Position numbers and translations under genes: made by a program. Positions 44,692 to 53,842 of a stretch of 64,000 nt of DNA are shown here, one piece after another. The stretch is from NCBI RefSeq assembly GCF_000718785.1, contig NZ_JOCA01000001.1, positions 434,001 to 498,000 of the forward strand, in the 5' to 3' direction. The notes under the pieces were generated by a model. It ran no database searches. It saw only the letters and a list, made by a program, of their open reading frames with translations, and was not told the DNA's origin. This DNA is from Streptomyces sp. NRRL WC-3626. Its GTDB lineage: Bacteria > Actinomycetota > Actinomycetes > Streptomycetales > Streptomycetaceae. The stretch's first letter is position 1, and the number at the start of each line of letters is the position of its first letter.

Positions 44692-45088
44692 AGGACAGCA
44701 CGGCGAAGCCGTCGAGTTCCACCATCGCCTGCGCGTCCCACAGGCGGGCCGCCCCGATGACCGCCATCGCCGGGTAGTCGCGTCCGGCCAGTTCGCGCCA
44801 GATCCGCCCGAGTTCGCGGGCGTGGGTGCGGTAGGCGGCCACGTCGGTGGCGTAGACCGTGACGCGTGCCAGGTCGGCGGGGGTGCCGCCGGCCGCGCGC
44901 AGGGCCGTCAGGAGGTTGGTGAGGGCCCGCGTGAACTGTGCGGGCAGGGTGTCGCCGACGACCTTCCCGTCGGTGTCGAGCGCGGTCTGCCCGGCGAGGA
45001 ACACCAGCCGGGAGCCGGTGGCGACGACGGCGTGGGAGAAGCCGGCCGGCGGGGAGAGTTCGGGCGGGTTGACGCGCTCGGCGGTCAC
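44690..45088 (-). CDS. RidA/YjgF family enamine-imine deaminase
   Basis: 132 residues from GTG 45088 (GTGA overlap with the acyl-CoA dehydrogenase stop). RidA features: FSHAVVATGSRLVFLAGQTA, QFTRALTNLLTALRAAGG, VTVYATDVAAYR and the end block YPAMAVIGAARLWDAQAMVELDG with the catalytic-type Arg replaced in context by ARLW. RidA enzymes hydrolyse reactive enamines/imines. Coupled to an anthraniloyl-CoA pathway, it may deaminate the 2-amino-enone CoA intermediate, but this is inference. Confidence 0.9.
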   Translation of the reverse strand: MTAERVNPPELSPPAGFSHAVVATGSRLVFLAGQTALDTDGKVVGDTLPAQFTRALTNLLTALRAAGGTPADLARVTVYATDVAAYRTHARELGRIWRELAGRDYPAMAVIGAARLWDAQAMVELDGFAVLS

Positions 45089-46212
45089 CGGTCCTCCAGT
45101 CTCTTGTACAGCTCCTTGGCGATGATGCCCCGTTGGACCTCGCTCGCCCCCTCGTAGATCCGGGGGGCGCGGACCTCGCGGTAGAGGTGTTCGAGCAGGT
45201 GCCCGCGGCGCAGGGCGTGCGCGCCGTGCAGCTGGACGGCGCGGTCGACGACGTACTGCGCGGTCTCGGTGGCCAGCAGTTTCGCCATCGCGGCGCGCCG
45301 GGGCACATCGGCGGCGCCCGCGTCGTACGCCGTCGCCGCCGCGTACACCATCAGCCGGGCCGACTCGGTGCGCAGCGCCATCTCGGCGACGTCGTGGGCG
45401 ACGGCCTGGAGGTCCTTCAGCTTGCCGCCGAAGGCGTCCCTGCGGGCGGTGTGGGCGAGGGTCGCGTCCAGGGCGGCCTGGGCCATGCCGACCGCGAACG
45501 CCCCGACGCTGGGCCGGAACAGGTTGAGGGTGTCCATGGCGACCCGAAAGCCCTGGTCGACCTCGCCGAGCACGTCGTCGGCGGAAACAGGTACGCCGTC
45601 GAAGGCGAGAGTACCGATGGGGTGCGGGGAGAGCATGTCGAGGGCGGTCCCGGTGAGTCCGGGCCGGTCTGCGGGGACCAGGAAGGCGGTCACCCCGCGC
45701 GCGCCGGCGCCGGGGGTGGTCCGGGCGAACACGGTGCAGAAGTCGGCCTCGGGGGCGTTGGAGATCCAGCACTTCTTGCCGGTGAGCCGCCAGCCGCGGC
45801 CTCCGTCGGGGTGCGCGGTGAGGGACAGTGCCGCCGCGTCCGAACCGGCGCCCGGCTCGCTGAGCGCGAAGGCGGCGACCGCGGTGCCTTCGCGGACCCC
45901 GGGGAGCCAGCGGTCGCGCTGGGCCGGGGTGCCGTGGGCGTGTACCGGATGGGCGCCCAGGCCCTGGAGGGCGAGGGCGGTCTCCGCCTCGGTGCAGGAC
46001 TGAGCCAGGGACTCGCGCATCAGGCACAGGTCGAGGGCGCCCGAGGTGAACAGGCGGGACAGCAGGCCGAGTGCGCCCAGTTCGGCCAGGAGGGCACGGT
46101 CGACCCGCCCGGGTTCGGCCTTCTCGGCGAGTGGCTTCAGGCGTCGGGCCGCCAGCGCCCGCAGCTCCGCGCACCAGGCGAGTTGTGCCGGTTCGAGCGA
46201 GAATGCGGTCAT
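45085..46212 (-). CDS. Acyl-CoA dehydrogenase
   Basis: 375 residues from ATG 46212. FAD-dependent ACAD features: AFALSEPGAGSDAAAL (FAD-binding), GKKCWISNAPEADFCTVFAR, GVRVA-type FRVAMDTLNLFRPSVGAFAVG, RDAFGGKLKDLQAVAHDVAEM and LHGAHALRRGHLLEHLYREVRA; IYEGASEVQR follows, placing the active-site acid region. It is one step of ring-derived CoA thioester oxidation in the aminobenzoate cluster. It is divergent from the CoA ligase gene, sharing a 118-base promoter region with an operator at 46264. Confidence 0.93.
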   Translation of the reverse strand: MTAFSLEPAQLAWCAELRALAARRLKPLAEKAEPGRVDRALLAELGALGLLSRLFTSGALDLCLMRESLAQSCTEAETALALQGLGAHPVHAHGTPAQRDRWLPGVREGTAVAAFALSEPGAGSDAAALSLTAHPDGGRGWRLTGKKCWISNAPEADFCTVFARTTPGAGARGVTAFLVPADRPGLTGTALDMLSPHPIGTLAFDGVPVSADDVLGEVDQGFRVAMDTLNLFRPSVGAFAVGMAQAALDATLAHTARRDAFGGKLKDLQAVAHDVAEMALRTESARLMVYAAATAYDAGAADVPRRAAMAKLLATETAQYVVDRAVQLHGAHALRRGHLLEHLYREVRAPRIYEGASEVQRGIIAKELYKRLEDR

Positions 46213-46263
46213 CGCCGGTCCCTTTCCCTCGCCGCTGGGCCGCTCCCGAGGTTATCGCGGACA

Positions 46264-46278
46264 GTTGACTGCCGTCAC
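46264..46278. promoter_or_regulatory. Shared operator GTTGACTGCCGTCAC, copy 1 (PaaX-type candidate)
   Basis: It matches 52110-52124 (GGTGACTGTCGTCAC) at 13 of 15 positions and has the same (G/T)TGAC-N4-GTCAC inverted-repeat core. It lies between the divergent acyl-CoA dehydrogenase and CoA-ligase genes. Confidence 0.6.
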
Positions 46279-46330
46279 CAACACGATACGCTCCTGATGC
46301 GAGCCCACCACGCCAAGGGGGCGAACCGCC

Positions 46331-47941
46331 ATGAACCCACGGGCCACCGCGCACGTCGACACCTTCGCCCGCGACCATCTCCCGCCACCCGACGAGTGGC
46401 CCGAGCTCCGCTTCGACCTGCCGGAGCTGCGCTACCCCGAGCGCCTGAACTGCGCAGCCGACCTCCTGCACGGCCCGCCCGAGGGCCGCCCGGCCTTCCA
46501 CACCCCCGACGGCGCGATGTGGACGTACGGCGAACTGCGCGCCCATGTGGACCGGCTCGCGCACCTCCTCACCGGCGACCTCGGGGTCGTCCCGGGCAAC
46601 CGGGTGCTGCTGCGCGGCCCCACCACGCCCTGGCTGGCCGCCTGCTGGCTGGCGGTGCTGAAGGCCGGCGCGGTCGCGGTCACCGTGCTGGCGCAGCAGC
46701 GCCCGCACGAGCTGAGCACCATCTGCGAGATCGCCGAGGTGCGCCACGCCCTGTGCGACGTCCGGTCCGTCGACGACCTCGTCAAGGCCGAGGTCCCCGG
46801 CCTCTGCCTCGCCACCTACGGCGGTGACTCCCCCGGTGACCTGCTGAACCGTCCGGCGCCGGCGACACCGTACGAGGCCGTGCCGACCGCGGCCGACGAC
46901 GTGGCGCTGATCGCCTTCACCTCCGGCACCACCGGACGGCCGAAGGGCTGTATGCATCTGCACCGGGACGTGCTGGCGATCGCGGACACGTTCTCCCGGC
47001 ACGTGCTGAAGCCGGTCGCCGACGACGTGTTCACCGGCAGTCCCCCGCTGGGCTTCACCTTCGGCCTCGGCGGTCTGGTGGTGTTCCCGCTGCGGGCCGG
47101 GGCGAGCGCGCTGCTCCTCGAACAGGCGCACCCGCGCCAGTTGCTGGCGGCGATCGCCGCGCACCGGGTGTCCGTGCTGTTCACCGCGCCCACCGCCTAC
47201 CGTGCGATGCTCGCCGAACCGGACGGGCACGACCTCACCTCGCTGCGGCGCTGCGTCTCGGCGGGCGAGAACCTGCCGGCCGCCACCTGGCGGGCCTGGC
47301 ACGAGCGCACCGGGCTGCGGATCATCAACGGGATCGGCGCCACCGAACTGCTGCACATCTTCGTCTCCGCCGCCGACGAGGCGATCCGCCCCGGCACGAC
47401 GGGAGTCCCGGTCCCCGGCTGGCAGGCCCGCGTACAGGACGCCGACGGCGCCCCCGTACCGGACGGGGAGCCGGGACTGCTCGCGGTGCGCGGTCCCGTC
47501 GGCTGCCGCTATCTCACCGATCCGCGCCAGCGGGAGTACGTACGCGGCGGCTGGAACATCACCGGCGACACCTATGTCCGCGACCCCGACGGCTACTTCC
47601 GGTACGTGGCCCGCGCCGACGACATGATCATCTCGGCCGGGTACAACATCGCGGGACCCGAGGTCGAGGACGCCCTGCTGCGCCACCCGGACGTGGTGGA
47701 GGCCGCGGTGGTCGGCCGGCCGGACGAGGCACGCGGCCAGGTCGTGCGGGCGTACACGGTCCTGAAGGAGGGCGCGGAACGCGACGCCGAGGCGCTGCGT
47801 GCCTTCGTGAAGTCCGAGCTGGCGCCCTACAAGTGCCCGAAGGAGATCGTGTTCCTGGACGCCCTGCCCCGCACGGCCACCGGCAAGCTCCAGCGGTTCC
47901 GGCTGCGTACGCCCACCGGAGCGGAAGAGGGGCGGGCGTGA
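46331..47941 (+). CDS. 2-Aminobenzoate (anthranilate)-CoA ligase family enzyme
   Basis: 536 residues from ATG 46331. ANL-family motifs: A3 IAFTSGTTGRPKGCMHLHRD, A5 INGIGATELLHIF, A7 WNITGDTYVRDPDGYF, A8 RADDMIISAGYNIAGPEVED and A10 with the catalytic Lys, PRTATGKLQRF. Length and the GFTFGLGGLVVFPLRAGA block fit benzoate/aminobenzoate-CoA ligases. It would activate the aromatic acid to its CoA thioester, the substrate of the monooxygenase/reductase encoded at 48807. Salicylate is an alternative substrate. Confidence 0.85.
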   Translation: MNPRATAHVDTFARDHLPPPDEWPELRFDLPELRYPERLNCAADLLHGPPEGRPAFHTPDGAMWTYGELRAHVDRLAHLLTGDLGVVPGNRVLLRGPTTPWLAACWLAVLKAGAVAVTVLAQQRPHELSTICEIAEVRHALCDVRSVDDLVKAEVPGLCLATYGGDSPGDLLNRPAPATPYEAVPTAADDVALIAFTSGTTGRPKGCMHLHRDVLAIADTFSRHVLKPVADDVFTGSPPLGFTFGLGGLVVFPLRAGASALLLEQAHPRQLLAAIAAHRVSVLFTAPTAYRAMLAEPDGHDLTSLRRCVSAGENLPAATWRAWHERTGLRIINGIGATELLHIFVSAADEAIRPGTTGVPVPGWQARVQDADGAPVPDGEPGLLAVRGPVGCRYLTDPRQREYVRGGWNITGDTYVRDPDGYFRYVARADDMIISAGYNIAGPEVEDALLRHPDVVEAAVVGRPDEARGQVVRAYTVLKEGAERDAEALRAFVKSELAPYKCPKEIVFLDALPRTATGKLQRFRLRTPTGAEEGRA

Positions 47942-47978
47942 TCCCCGGCGAAACCCGCCCGTCCGCCCACGACTTAAG

Positions 47979-48800
47979 ATGATCAACGTGTCCGACCAGC
48001 AAGCGCTTCACGCTCCGAGATCTCTCATCGTCACGCTCTACGGCGCGTACGGCCGCTCCGTGCCGGGCCCGGTGCCCGTCGCCGAGCTGATCCGGCTGCT
48101 GGCCGCGGTGGGCGTGGACGCCCCGTCCGTCCGTTCCTCGGTGTCCCGGCTCAAACGGCGCGGCCTGCTCGTCCCGGCGCGCACCGAGCAGGGCGCCGCC
48201 GGTTACGAACTCTCCCCCGACGCGCGCCAGTTGCTCGACGACGGTGACCGGCGGATCTACGCCACCGATCCACCGGAGGACGAGGGCTGGGTGCTCGCCG
48301 TGTTCTCCGTCCCGGAGTCGGAACGGCAGAAGCGGCACGTTCTGCGCTCCCGGTTGTCCGGCCTGGGCTTCGGCACGGCCTCCCCCGGCGTGTGGATCGC
48401 CCCCGCGCGGCTGTACGAGGAGACCAGGCACACCCTGGAGCGGCTGCGCCTGGACGTCTACGTCGACTTCTTCCGCGGCGAGCACCTCGGTTTCGCGCCC
48501 ACCGCCGAGGCGGTCGCCCGCTGGTGGGACCTGGCCGGGATCGCCCGGCAGCACGAGGCGTTCCTGGACCGGCACGCGCGGGTGCTGCGCGCCTGGGAGC
48601 AGCGCGCGGACACGCCGGCCGAGGACGCCTACCGCGACTACCTCCTCGCCCTGGACTCCTGGCGCCATCTCCCGTACGCCGACCCGGGGCTGCCCGCCGC
48701 CCTGCTCCCCGGTCACTGGCCGGGCATCCGCTCGGCGGCCGTGTTCCGGGGGCTGCACGAGCGGCTGCGGGACGCGGGGGCGGCGTTCGTGGGGCTGTGA
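47979..48800 (+). CDS. PaaX-family transcriptional regulator
   Basis: 273 residues from ATG 47979. An N-terminal winged helix (SLIVTLYGAYGRSVPGPVPV; VRSSVSRLKRRGLLVPARTE) is followed by the PaaX middle domain (WVLAVFSVPESERQKRHVLR, LSGLGFGTASPGVWIAPA) and the C-terminal PaaX domain (RDYLLALDSWRHLPYADPGL). PaaX proteins repress aromatic CoA catabolism and are released by the aryl-CoA inducer. It is the obvious regulator of this cluster, and the operator pair at 46264/52110 is its likely target. Confidence 0.94.
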   Translation: MINVSDQQALHAPRSLIVTLYGAYGRSVPGPVPVAELIRLLAAVGVDAPSVRSSVSRLKRRGLLVPARTEQGAAGYELSPDARQLLDDGDRRIYATDPPEDEGWVLAVFSVPESERQKRHVLRSRLSGLGFGTASPGVWIAPARLYEETRHTLERLRLDVYVDFFRGEHLGFAPTAEAVARWWDLAGIARQHEAFLDRHARVLRAWEQRADTPAEDAYRDYLLALDSWRHLPYADPGLPAALLPGHWPGIRSAAVFRGLHERLRDAGAAFVGL

Positions 48801-48806
48801 GGAAGC

Positions 48807-51209
48807 TCAACTTCCGAGGCCGAGGCGGGGTTTGGGGGCGTCCGTGCGGCCGGTACGGGGCTGCCGACTGCCGGCGAGATAGGGTGCGGGCCACGCCACG
48901 CCGGGTCCGTCGTAGCCCTGTTCGGCCGCGGCGTGGAGCGTCCAGTGGGGGTCGTAGAGGTGCGGGCGGGCCAGCGCGCACAGGTCCGTACGCCCGGCGA
49001 GGATCAGGGAGTTGACGTCGTCCCAGGAGGAGATCGCGCCGACCGCGATCACCGGGACGCCCGCCTCGTGCCGTACCCGGTCGGCGAACGGTGTCTGGTA
49101 GGAGCGCCCGAACTCCGGCTTCTCGTCGGCCACCACCTGCCCGGTCGACACGTCGATCGCGTCGGCGCCGTGCGCGGCGAAGGCCCTGGCGACGGCGACC
49201 GCGTCCTCGGCCGTGACGCCGCCCTCCGCCCAGTCGGTGGCGGAGATCCGGACGGTCATCGGCCGGTCCCCGGGCCACACCGCGCGTACGGCGTCGAAGA
49301 CCTCCAGCGGGAAACGCAGCCGCTTCTCCGGTGAACCACCGTAGGCGTCGGTGCGGTGGTTGGTCAGCGGGGAGAGGAAGCCGGAGAGCAGATAGCCGTG
49401 GGCGCAGTGCAGTTCGAGCAGATCGAAACCGGCCCGTGCCGCGCGTACCGCGGCGGCGGTGAACTGCTCCCTCAGGTCCGTGAGCTGGGCGCGCGAGAGT
49501 TCGCGGGGTACCTGGCTGCCGGGCTTGTACGGCAGGGGTGACGCGGCGACGAGGGGCCAGTTGCCGTCGTCGAGCGGCTCGTCCATGCCCTCCCACATCA
49601 GCTTGGTCGAGCCCTTGCGCCCACTGTGGCCGAGCTGCACGCCGATCGCGGTACCGGGCGCCCGCGCGTGCGCGAAGTCGGTGATCCGCCGCCATGCCTC
49701 GGCCTGCCTGCCGGTGTAGAGGCCGGCGCAGCCGGGCGTGATACGGCCCTCGGGGCCGACGCACACCATCTCCGTCATCACCAGCCCGGCCCCGCCCAGC
49801 GCACGCGCGCCGAGGTGGACGAGGTGGAAGTCGCCGGGGACGCCGTCGACCGCCGAGTACATGTCCATGGGAGAGACGACGACCCGGTTGCGCAGGGTCA
49901 GGCCACGCATCCGGAAGGGGGTGAACATCGGGGGTGTACCGGGCGGGCAGCCGAACTCGCGCTCCACCGCCCCGGTGAAGCGGGCGTCGCGCAGCCGCAG
50001 GTTGTCGTGGGTGACGCGGCGGCTGCGGGTGAGCAGGTTGAAGGCGAACTGGCGCGGCGGCTGCGCGAGATACAGGGGCAGGTTCTCGAACCACTCCAGG
50101 CTGGCCCGCGCGGCACGCTGGGTGGAGGCGACGACGGGTTTGCGCTCGGCCTCGTAGGCCGCCAACGCGTGTTCCAGTGACGGTTGTTCGTCCAGGCAGG
50201 CGGCGAGGGCGAGCGCGTCCTCGACGGCGAGCTTGGTGCCGGAGCCGATGGAGAAGTGGGCGGTGTGGGCGGCGTCGCCGAGGAGTACGACGTTGCCGTG
50301 CGACCAGCGCTCGTTGACGACCGTACGGAACGTGGTCCAGGCCGAGTTGTTGGACCGCAGCGGGCGGCCGCCGAGCGCGTCGGCGAAGATCTTGGCGCAG
50401 CGTTCGACGGAGTCCGTCCCGGCGGTGTCGTCCGGTTCGTCGAATCCGGCGGCCCGCCACACCTCCTCGCGCATCTCGACGATCACGGTGGAGGCGTCGG
50501 CGGAGAACGGGTAGCCGTGCAGCTGCATCACGCCGTACTCGGTCTCCGCGATCTCGAAACGGAACGCGTCGAAGGGGAAGTCGGCGGCGAGCCAGATGTA
50601 GCGGCAGCGGTGCTCGGTGATGTGCGGGCGAAAGACGTGGGCGAAGGCCTCGCGGGTGGCGCTGTGGACTCCGTCGGCGGCCACGACCAGGTCGTACGTC
50701 TCCGCCAGACGGGCGGGGCCGGGGGCCTCGGTGCGGAAGCGGAGGTCCACCCCGAGGGAGCGGCAGCGGGCGTGCAGGATCTCCAGGAGACGGTGGCGTT
50801 CCAGGGCGGCGAATCCGTGTCCGCGGGAGGTGTGGCGGGTGCCGCGGTGGACGATGCCGATGTCGTCCCAGCGGGTGAAGTCCCTTCGCAGGGCGGCGTA
50901 GACGTCGGGGTCGGCGTGCTCGATGCCGCCGAGGGTCTCGTCGGAGAGGACCACTCCGAAACCGAAGGTCTCGTCCGGGGGGTTGCGTTCCCACACGGTG
51001 ACCTCGCGGTCGGGGGCGAGGCGTTTGAGCAGGGCGGCGGTGTAGAGGCCGCCGGGGCCTCCGCCGATGATCGCGATCCGGTGGGGGTGCCCCGGCTCGT
51101 CCGGCGAGTGCGGCGCCGTTGCGGTCGACCGCGCCCGCGCGGCGGCAGCCGCGGATTCCACACGGCCCCGCGCCCCCGGCGCTACCGCAGTCCCCGGTGT
51201 CGAGAGCAC
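48807..51209 (-). CDS. Bifunctional anthraniloyl-CoA monooxygenase/reductase (FAD hydroxylase fused to OYE domain)
   Basis: 800 residues from GTG 51209 (GGAGG seven bases upstream). The N-terminal half is a class A flavin monooxygenase (GGGPGGLYTAALLK dinucleotide fold; GDAAHTAHFSIGSGTKLAVE FAD site). From about residue 420 an old-yellow-enzyme domain follows (FRMRGLTLRNRVVVSPMDMY; VQLGHSGRKGST; HCAHGYLLSGFLSPLTNHR). This fusion is the signature of 2-aminobenzoyl-CoA monooxygenase/reductase and salicylyl-CoA 5-hydroxylase. It hydroxylates and reduces the aryl-CoA ring. It follows the hydratase gene by 4 bases. Confidence 0.9.
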   Translation of the reverse strand: MLSTPGTAVAPGARGRVESAAAAARARSTATAPHSPDEPGHPHRIAIIGGGPGGLYTAALLKRLAPDREVTVWERNPPDETFGFGVVLSDETLGGIEHADPDVYAALRRDFTRWDDIGIVHRGTRHTSRGHGFAALERHRLLEILHARCRSLGVDLRFRTEAPGPARLAETYDLVVAADGVHSATREAFAHVFRPHITEHRCRYIWLAADFPFDAFRFEIAETEYGVMQLHGYPFSADASTVIVEMREEVWRAAGFDEPDDTAGTDSVERCAKIFADALGGRPLRSNNSAWTTFRTVVNERWSHGNVVLLGDAAHTAHFSIGSGTKLAVEDALALAACLDEQPSLEHALAAYEAERKPVVASTQRAARASLEWFENLPLYLAQPPRQFAFNLLTRSRRVTHDNLRLRDARFTGAVEREFGCPPGTPPMFTPFRMRGLTLRNRVVVSPMDMYSAVDGVPGDFHLVHLGARALGGAGLVMTEMVCVGPEGRITPGCAGLYTGRQAEAWRRITDFAHARAPGTAIGVQLGHSGRKGSTKLMWEGMDEPLDDGNWPLVAASPLPYKPGSQVPRELSRAQLTDLREQFTAAAVRAARAGFDLLELHCAHGYLLSGFLSPLTNHRTDAYGGSPEKRLRFPLEVFDAVRAVWPGDRPMTVRISATDWAEGGVTAEDAVAVARAFAAHGADAIDVSTGQVVADEKPEFGRSYQTPFADRVRHEAGVPVIAVGAISSWDDVNSLILAGRTDLCALARPHLYDPHWTLHAAAEQGYDGPGVAWPAPYLAGSRQPRTGRTDAPKPRLGLGS

Positions 51210-51213
51210 CCGC

Positions 51214-52041
51214 TTACCTCCCCTGCCACTTGGGAGGGCGCTTCTCCGTGAACGCCGCGTGGAACTCCGCGTAGTCCTCTCCTGTCATCAAGAGGGCCTG
51301 GGTCGAGGCGTCCAGCTCGATGGCCGTCGCCAGAGGCATGTCCAGTTCCGCGGTGAGGAGGGCCTTGGTCTGGGCGTGGGCCAGGGCGGGGCCGTCGGCC
51401 AGGCGGCGGGCGAGGGTGTGGGCGGCCTCGTCGGCGCCGCCCTCGTCGGCGAGGGCGCTGATCAGGCCGATGCGCTCGGCCTCCGGTGCGCGCACCGTGT
51501 CGCCCAGCATCAGCAGCCGGGTGGCGTGGCCGAGACCGACCACGCGGGGCAGCAGGTAGGCCGCGCCCATGTCGCCGCCGGAGAGGCCGACCCGGGTGAA
51601 GAGGAAGGCGAAGCGGGCGCTGGGATCGGCGACCCGGAAGTCGGCGGCCAGGGCGAGGACCGCGCCGGCACCCGCCGCCACCCCGTGGATCGCGGCGATC
51701 ACGGGGAACGGGCACTCCCGTACCGCTCGCACCACCTGGCCGGTCATCCGGTTGAAGTCGAGGAGCTGGGCCGTGTCCATGGAGAGGGTCGCGCCGATGA
51801 TCTCGTCGACGTCGCCGCCGGAGCAGAAGCCCCGCCCCTCGCCGGCCAGCACCAAGGCGCGCACGGCCCGCTCACGGGACAGCTCGGCGAGCAGATCGCG
51901 CAGGTCGGCGTAGGCGCCGAAGGTGAGCGCGTTGAGCTTGTCGGGGCGGGCGAGGGTGACGGTGGCGACGCCGTCGGCCAGGTCGACGCGCAGATGCTCC
52001 CAGCGGGCGGTGCGGGCGGCGGAGCCGGTGAAAGGACTCAT
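51214..52041 (-). CDS. Enoyl-CoA hydratase/isomerase family protein
   Basis: 275 residues from ATG 52041. Crotonase motifs: LARPDKLNALTFGAYADL, LAGEGRGFCSGGDVDEI (oxyanion hole), HGVAAGAGAVLALAADFRVA and FLFTRVGLSGGDMGAAYLLP. It is probably a ring-opening or hydration step after reduction of the aminobenzoyl-CoA. It is the first gene of a two-gene unit with the monooxygenase/reductase, under the operator at 52110. Confidence 0.92.
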   Translation of the reverse strand: MSPFTGSAARTARWEHLRVDLADGVATVTLARPDKLNALTFGAYADLRDLLAELSRERAVRALVLAGEGRGFCSGGDVDEIIGATLSMDTAQLLDFNRMTGQVVRAVRECPFPVIAAIHGVAAGAGAVLALAADFRVADPSARFAFLFTRVGLSGGDMGAAYLLPRVVGLGHATRLLMLGDTVRAPEAERIGLISALADEGGADEAAHTLARRLADGPALAHAQTKALLTAELDMPLATAIELDASTQALLMTGEDYAEFHAAFTEKRPPKWQGR

Positions 52042-52090
52042 GAGGGCGGCCTCCTACGGCGGGCACGGCGCTGCTCAGTGAGGTCTGTCC

Positions 52091-52124
52091 GATGAATTTA
52101 TCATCGATCGGTGACTGTCGTCAC
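52091..52124. promoter_or_regulatory. Shared operator GGTGACTGTCGTCAC, copy 2, next to AT-rich palindrome
   Basis: The operator copy is 52110-52124, with perfect GTGAC-N4-GTCAC arms. Just downstream toward the hydratase gene is GATGAATTTATCATC (52091-52105), a GATGA-N5-TCATC inverted repeat that is unusually AT-rich and may hold the -10. This would place the regulator over the hydratase-monooxygenase promoter. Confidence 0.55.
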
Positions 52125-52331
52125 GCGCGCGCGATAAGCCGTTCGGGGGCCCGTCACGTCCGTCACGGATCGTCGACATACGGGTAACGGCGGGACCTGG
52201 TGTGCGCGGCGGGGCGTGGACGTGGGTAAGCCGCACGTTGCCGGGGCGGGACGTCCCGGCCGGTGCCCGGCCGATGGGCCGCACCGGGTGCGCCGTACCA
52301 TGGACGGCTGAACTGCAGGAGCACCCGCTCC

Positions 52332-52778
52332 ATGAACGGACTCGCTGTGCACGAACCTCCCGCCGCTTCCACCTCCTGGCGCGTCGCACTGCCGCACACC
52401 ACCGCGGCCGTGCCCGTGGCGCGTGCGCTGGTGCGCACGGCGCTGGCCGAGCGGGATCACTCCGCCGACTGCGACACGGCGGAGCTGCTGACGGCGGAGC
52501 TGGTGGCGAACGCCGTGGAGCACACGTCGGGGACCGGCCCGATAGAGCTGGTGGTGCGGCTGCTGCCGACGGGCTGCCAGGTCGAGGTGCACGACGCCGA
52601 CCCGGAGCCGCCCGGCGACCTCACCCGCCCGACGCCCCTCGGCATGCCCGACCCCTGGCAGGAGCACGGGCGCGGACTGCTGCTGATCCGCACCCTCAGC
52701 TCGTCCTGCGGCCACCGCCCCACCGAGTCCGGCAAGGCGGTGTGGTTCCGTCTGCCGGGCCGGCGCCGCCCGGTCTGA
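52332..52778 (+). CDS. RsbW-like ATP-binding (HATPase_c) regulatory protein
   Basis: 148 residues from ATG 52332 (AGGAG upstream). GHKL boxes: N box AELLTAELVANAVEHTSG, G1 region VEVHDADPEPP and G2 region EHGRGLLLIRTLSSSCG. It is a stand-alone anti-sigma-type ATPase like the one at 10170 but only distantly similar to it. It converges on argF with 18 bases between. Its partner protein is not local. Confidence 0.9.
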   Translation: MNGLAVHEPPAASTSWRVALPHTTAAVPVARALVRTALAERDHSADCDTAELLTAELVANAVEHTSGTGPIELVVRLLPTGCQVEVHDADPEPPGDLTRPTPLGMPDPWQEHGRGLLLIRTLSSSCGHRPTESGKAVWFRLPGRRRPV

Positions 52779-52796
52779 GCCCGGCGCCGGGACCCC

Positions 52797-53804
52797 CTAG
52801 GCCAGGGTCGCTACCAGAACCGCCTTGATCGTGTGCATCCGGTTCTCCGCCTCGTCGAAGACGACCGAGTGCGCGGACTCGAAGACCTCGTCGGTCACCT
52901 CCAGGGAGGTGAGACCGTGGGCCGCGAAGATGTCCTGGCCGACCTGGGTGCCGAGGTCGTGGAAGGCGGGCAGGCAATGCATGAACCTGACGTCCGGGTT
53001 GCCGGTGGCGCGCAGGACGTCCATGGTCACCGCGTACGGGGCGAGGGCCTTGATGCGCTCGGCCCAGACGTCCTTGGGCTCGCCCATGGAGACCCATACG
53101 TCCGTGGCGACGAAGTCGGCGCCCGCCACGCCCTCGGCGACGTCCTCGGTGAGCGTGATCCGGGCGCCGCTCGACGCGGCCAGCTCCCGGGCCCGGTCCA
53201 CGATCTCCCGGGCGGGCCAGTAGGCCTCCGGGGCGACGATCCGTACGTCCATGCCCAGCAGGGCGGCGGTCACGAGGTAGGAGTTGCCCATGTTGAAGCG
53301 GGCGTCGCCGAGATAGGCGAAGGCGATGTCCGTGAGCCGCTTGGTGCTGTGCTCGGTCATCGTGAGGACGTCGGCGAGCATCTGGGTGGGGTGCCAGTCG
53401 TCGGTCAGCCCGTTGTAGACGGGCACCCCCGCGTACGCCGCGAGCTCCTCCACCTTGGCCTGGCTGTCCCCCCGGTACTCGATGCCGTCGTACATCCGGC
53501 CCAGCACCCGGGCGGTGTCCTTCACGGACTCCTTGTGCCCCATCTGCGAGCCGGACGGGTCGAGGTACGTCGTCGAGGCGCCCTGGTCGGCGGCCGCCAC
53601 CTCGAACGCGCAGCGGGTACGCGTCGACGTCTTCTCGAAGATCAGCGCGATGTTCCTGCCCCGCAGACGACGGTGCTCGGTCCCGGCCCGCTTGGCGGCC
53701 TTGAGCTCGGCGGCCAGCTCCAGCAGGCCGAGGAACTCCGGCGCGGTGAAGTCCAGCTCCTTGAGGAAGTGGCGGCCGGCGAGGGCGGTCGGGACAGTCG
53801 CCAT
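52797..53804 (-). CDS. argF: Ornithine carbamoyltransferase
   Basis: 335 residues from ATG 53804. Carbamoyl-phosphate site [35 protein letters not shown], and the ornithine/catalytic loop MHCLPAFHD are intact. It lies 70 bases downstream of arcA. In this context it probably works catabolically, splitting citrulline to ornithine and carbamoyl phosphate in the arginine deiminase pathway, although the reaction is reversible and the family also serves biosynthesis. No carbamate kinase gene is next to it. Confidence 0.96.
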   Translation of the reverse strand: MATVPTALAGRHFLKELDFTAPEFLGLLELAAELKAAKRAGTEHRRLRGRNIALIFEKTSTRTRCAFEVAAADQGASTTYLDPSGSQMGHKESVKDTARVLGRMYDGIEYRGDSQAKVEELAAYAGVPVYNGLTDDWHPTQMLADVLTMTEHSTKRLTDIAFAYLGDARFNMGNSYLVTAALLGMDVRIVAPEAYWPAREIVDRARELAASSGARITLTEDVAEGVAGADFVATDVWVSMGEPKDVWAERIKALAPYAVTMDVLRATGNPDVRFMHCLPAFHDLGTQVGQDIFAAHGLTSLEVTDEVFESAHSVVFDEAENRMHTIKAVLVATLA

Positions 53805-53842
53805 GGGGTGCTCCAGGGATGGGGGACACGAACGGTGGAAGT

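Noticed and set aside
46264..46278. Treating this site as a fourth copy of the GTTGAC-N3-G(C/T)CAAC repeat
   Set aside because: It shares GTTGAC but has a 4-base centre and a GTCAC right arm; it matches the 52110 site much better.
44690..47986. Minus-strand frame extended across the CoA-ligase gene
   Set aside because: Only its last part (44690-45088) is RidA, whose GTG start and 4-base overlap are clear; the rest is antisense to the ligase and out of frame with the dehydrogenase.
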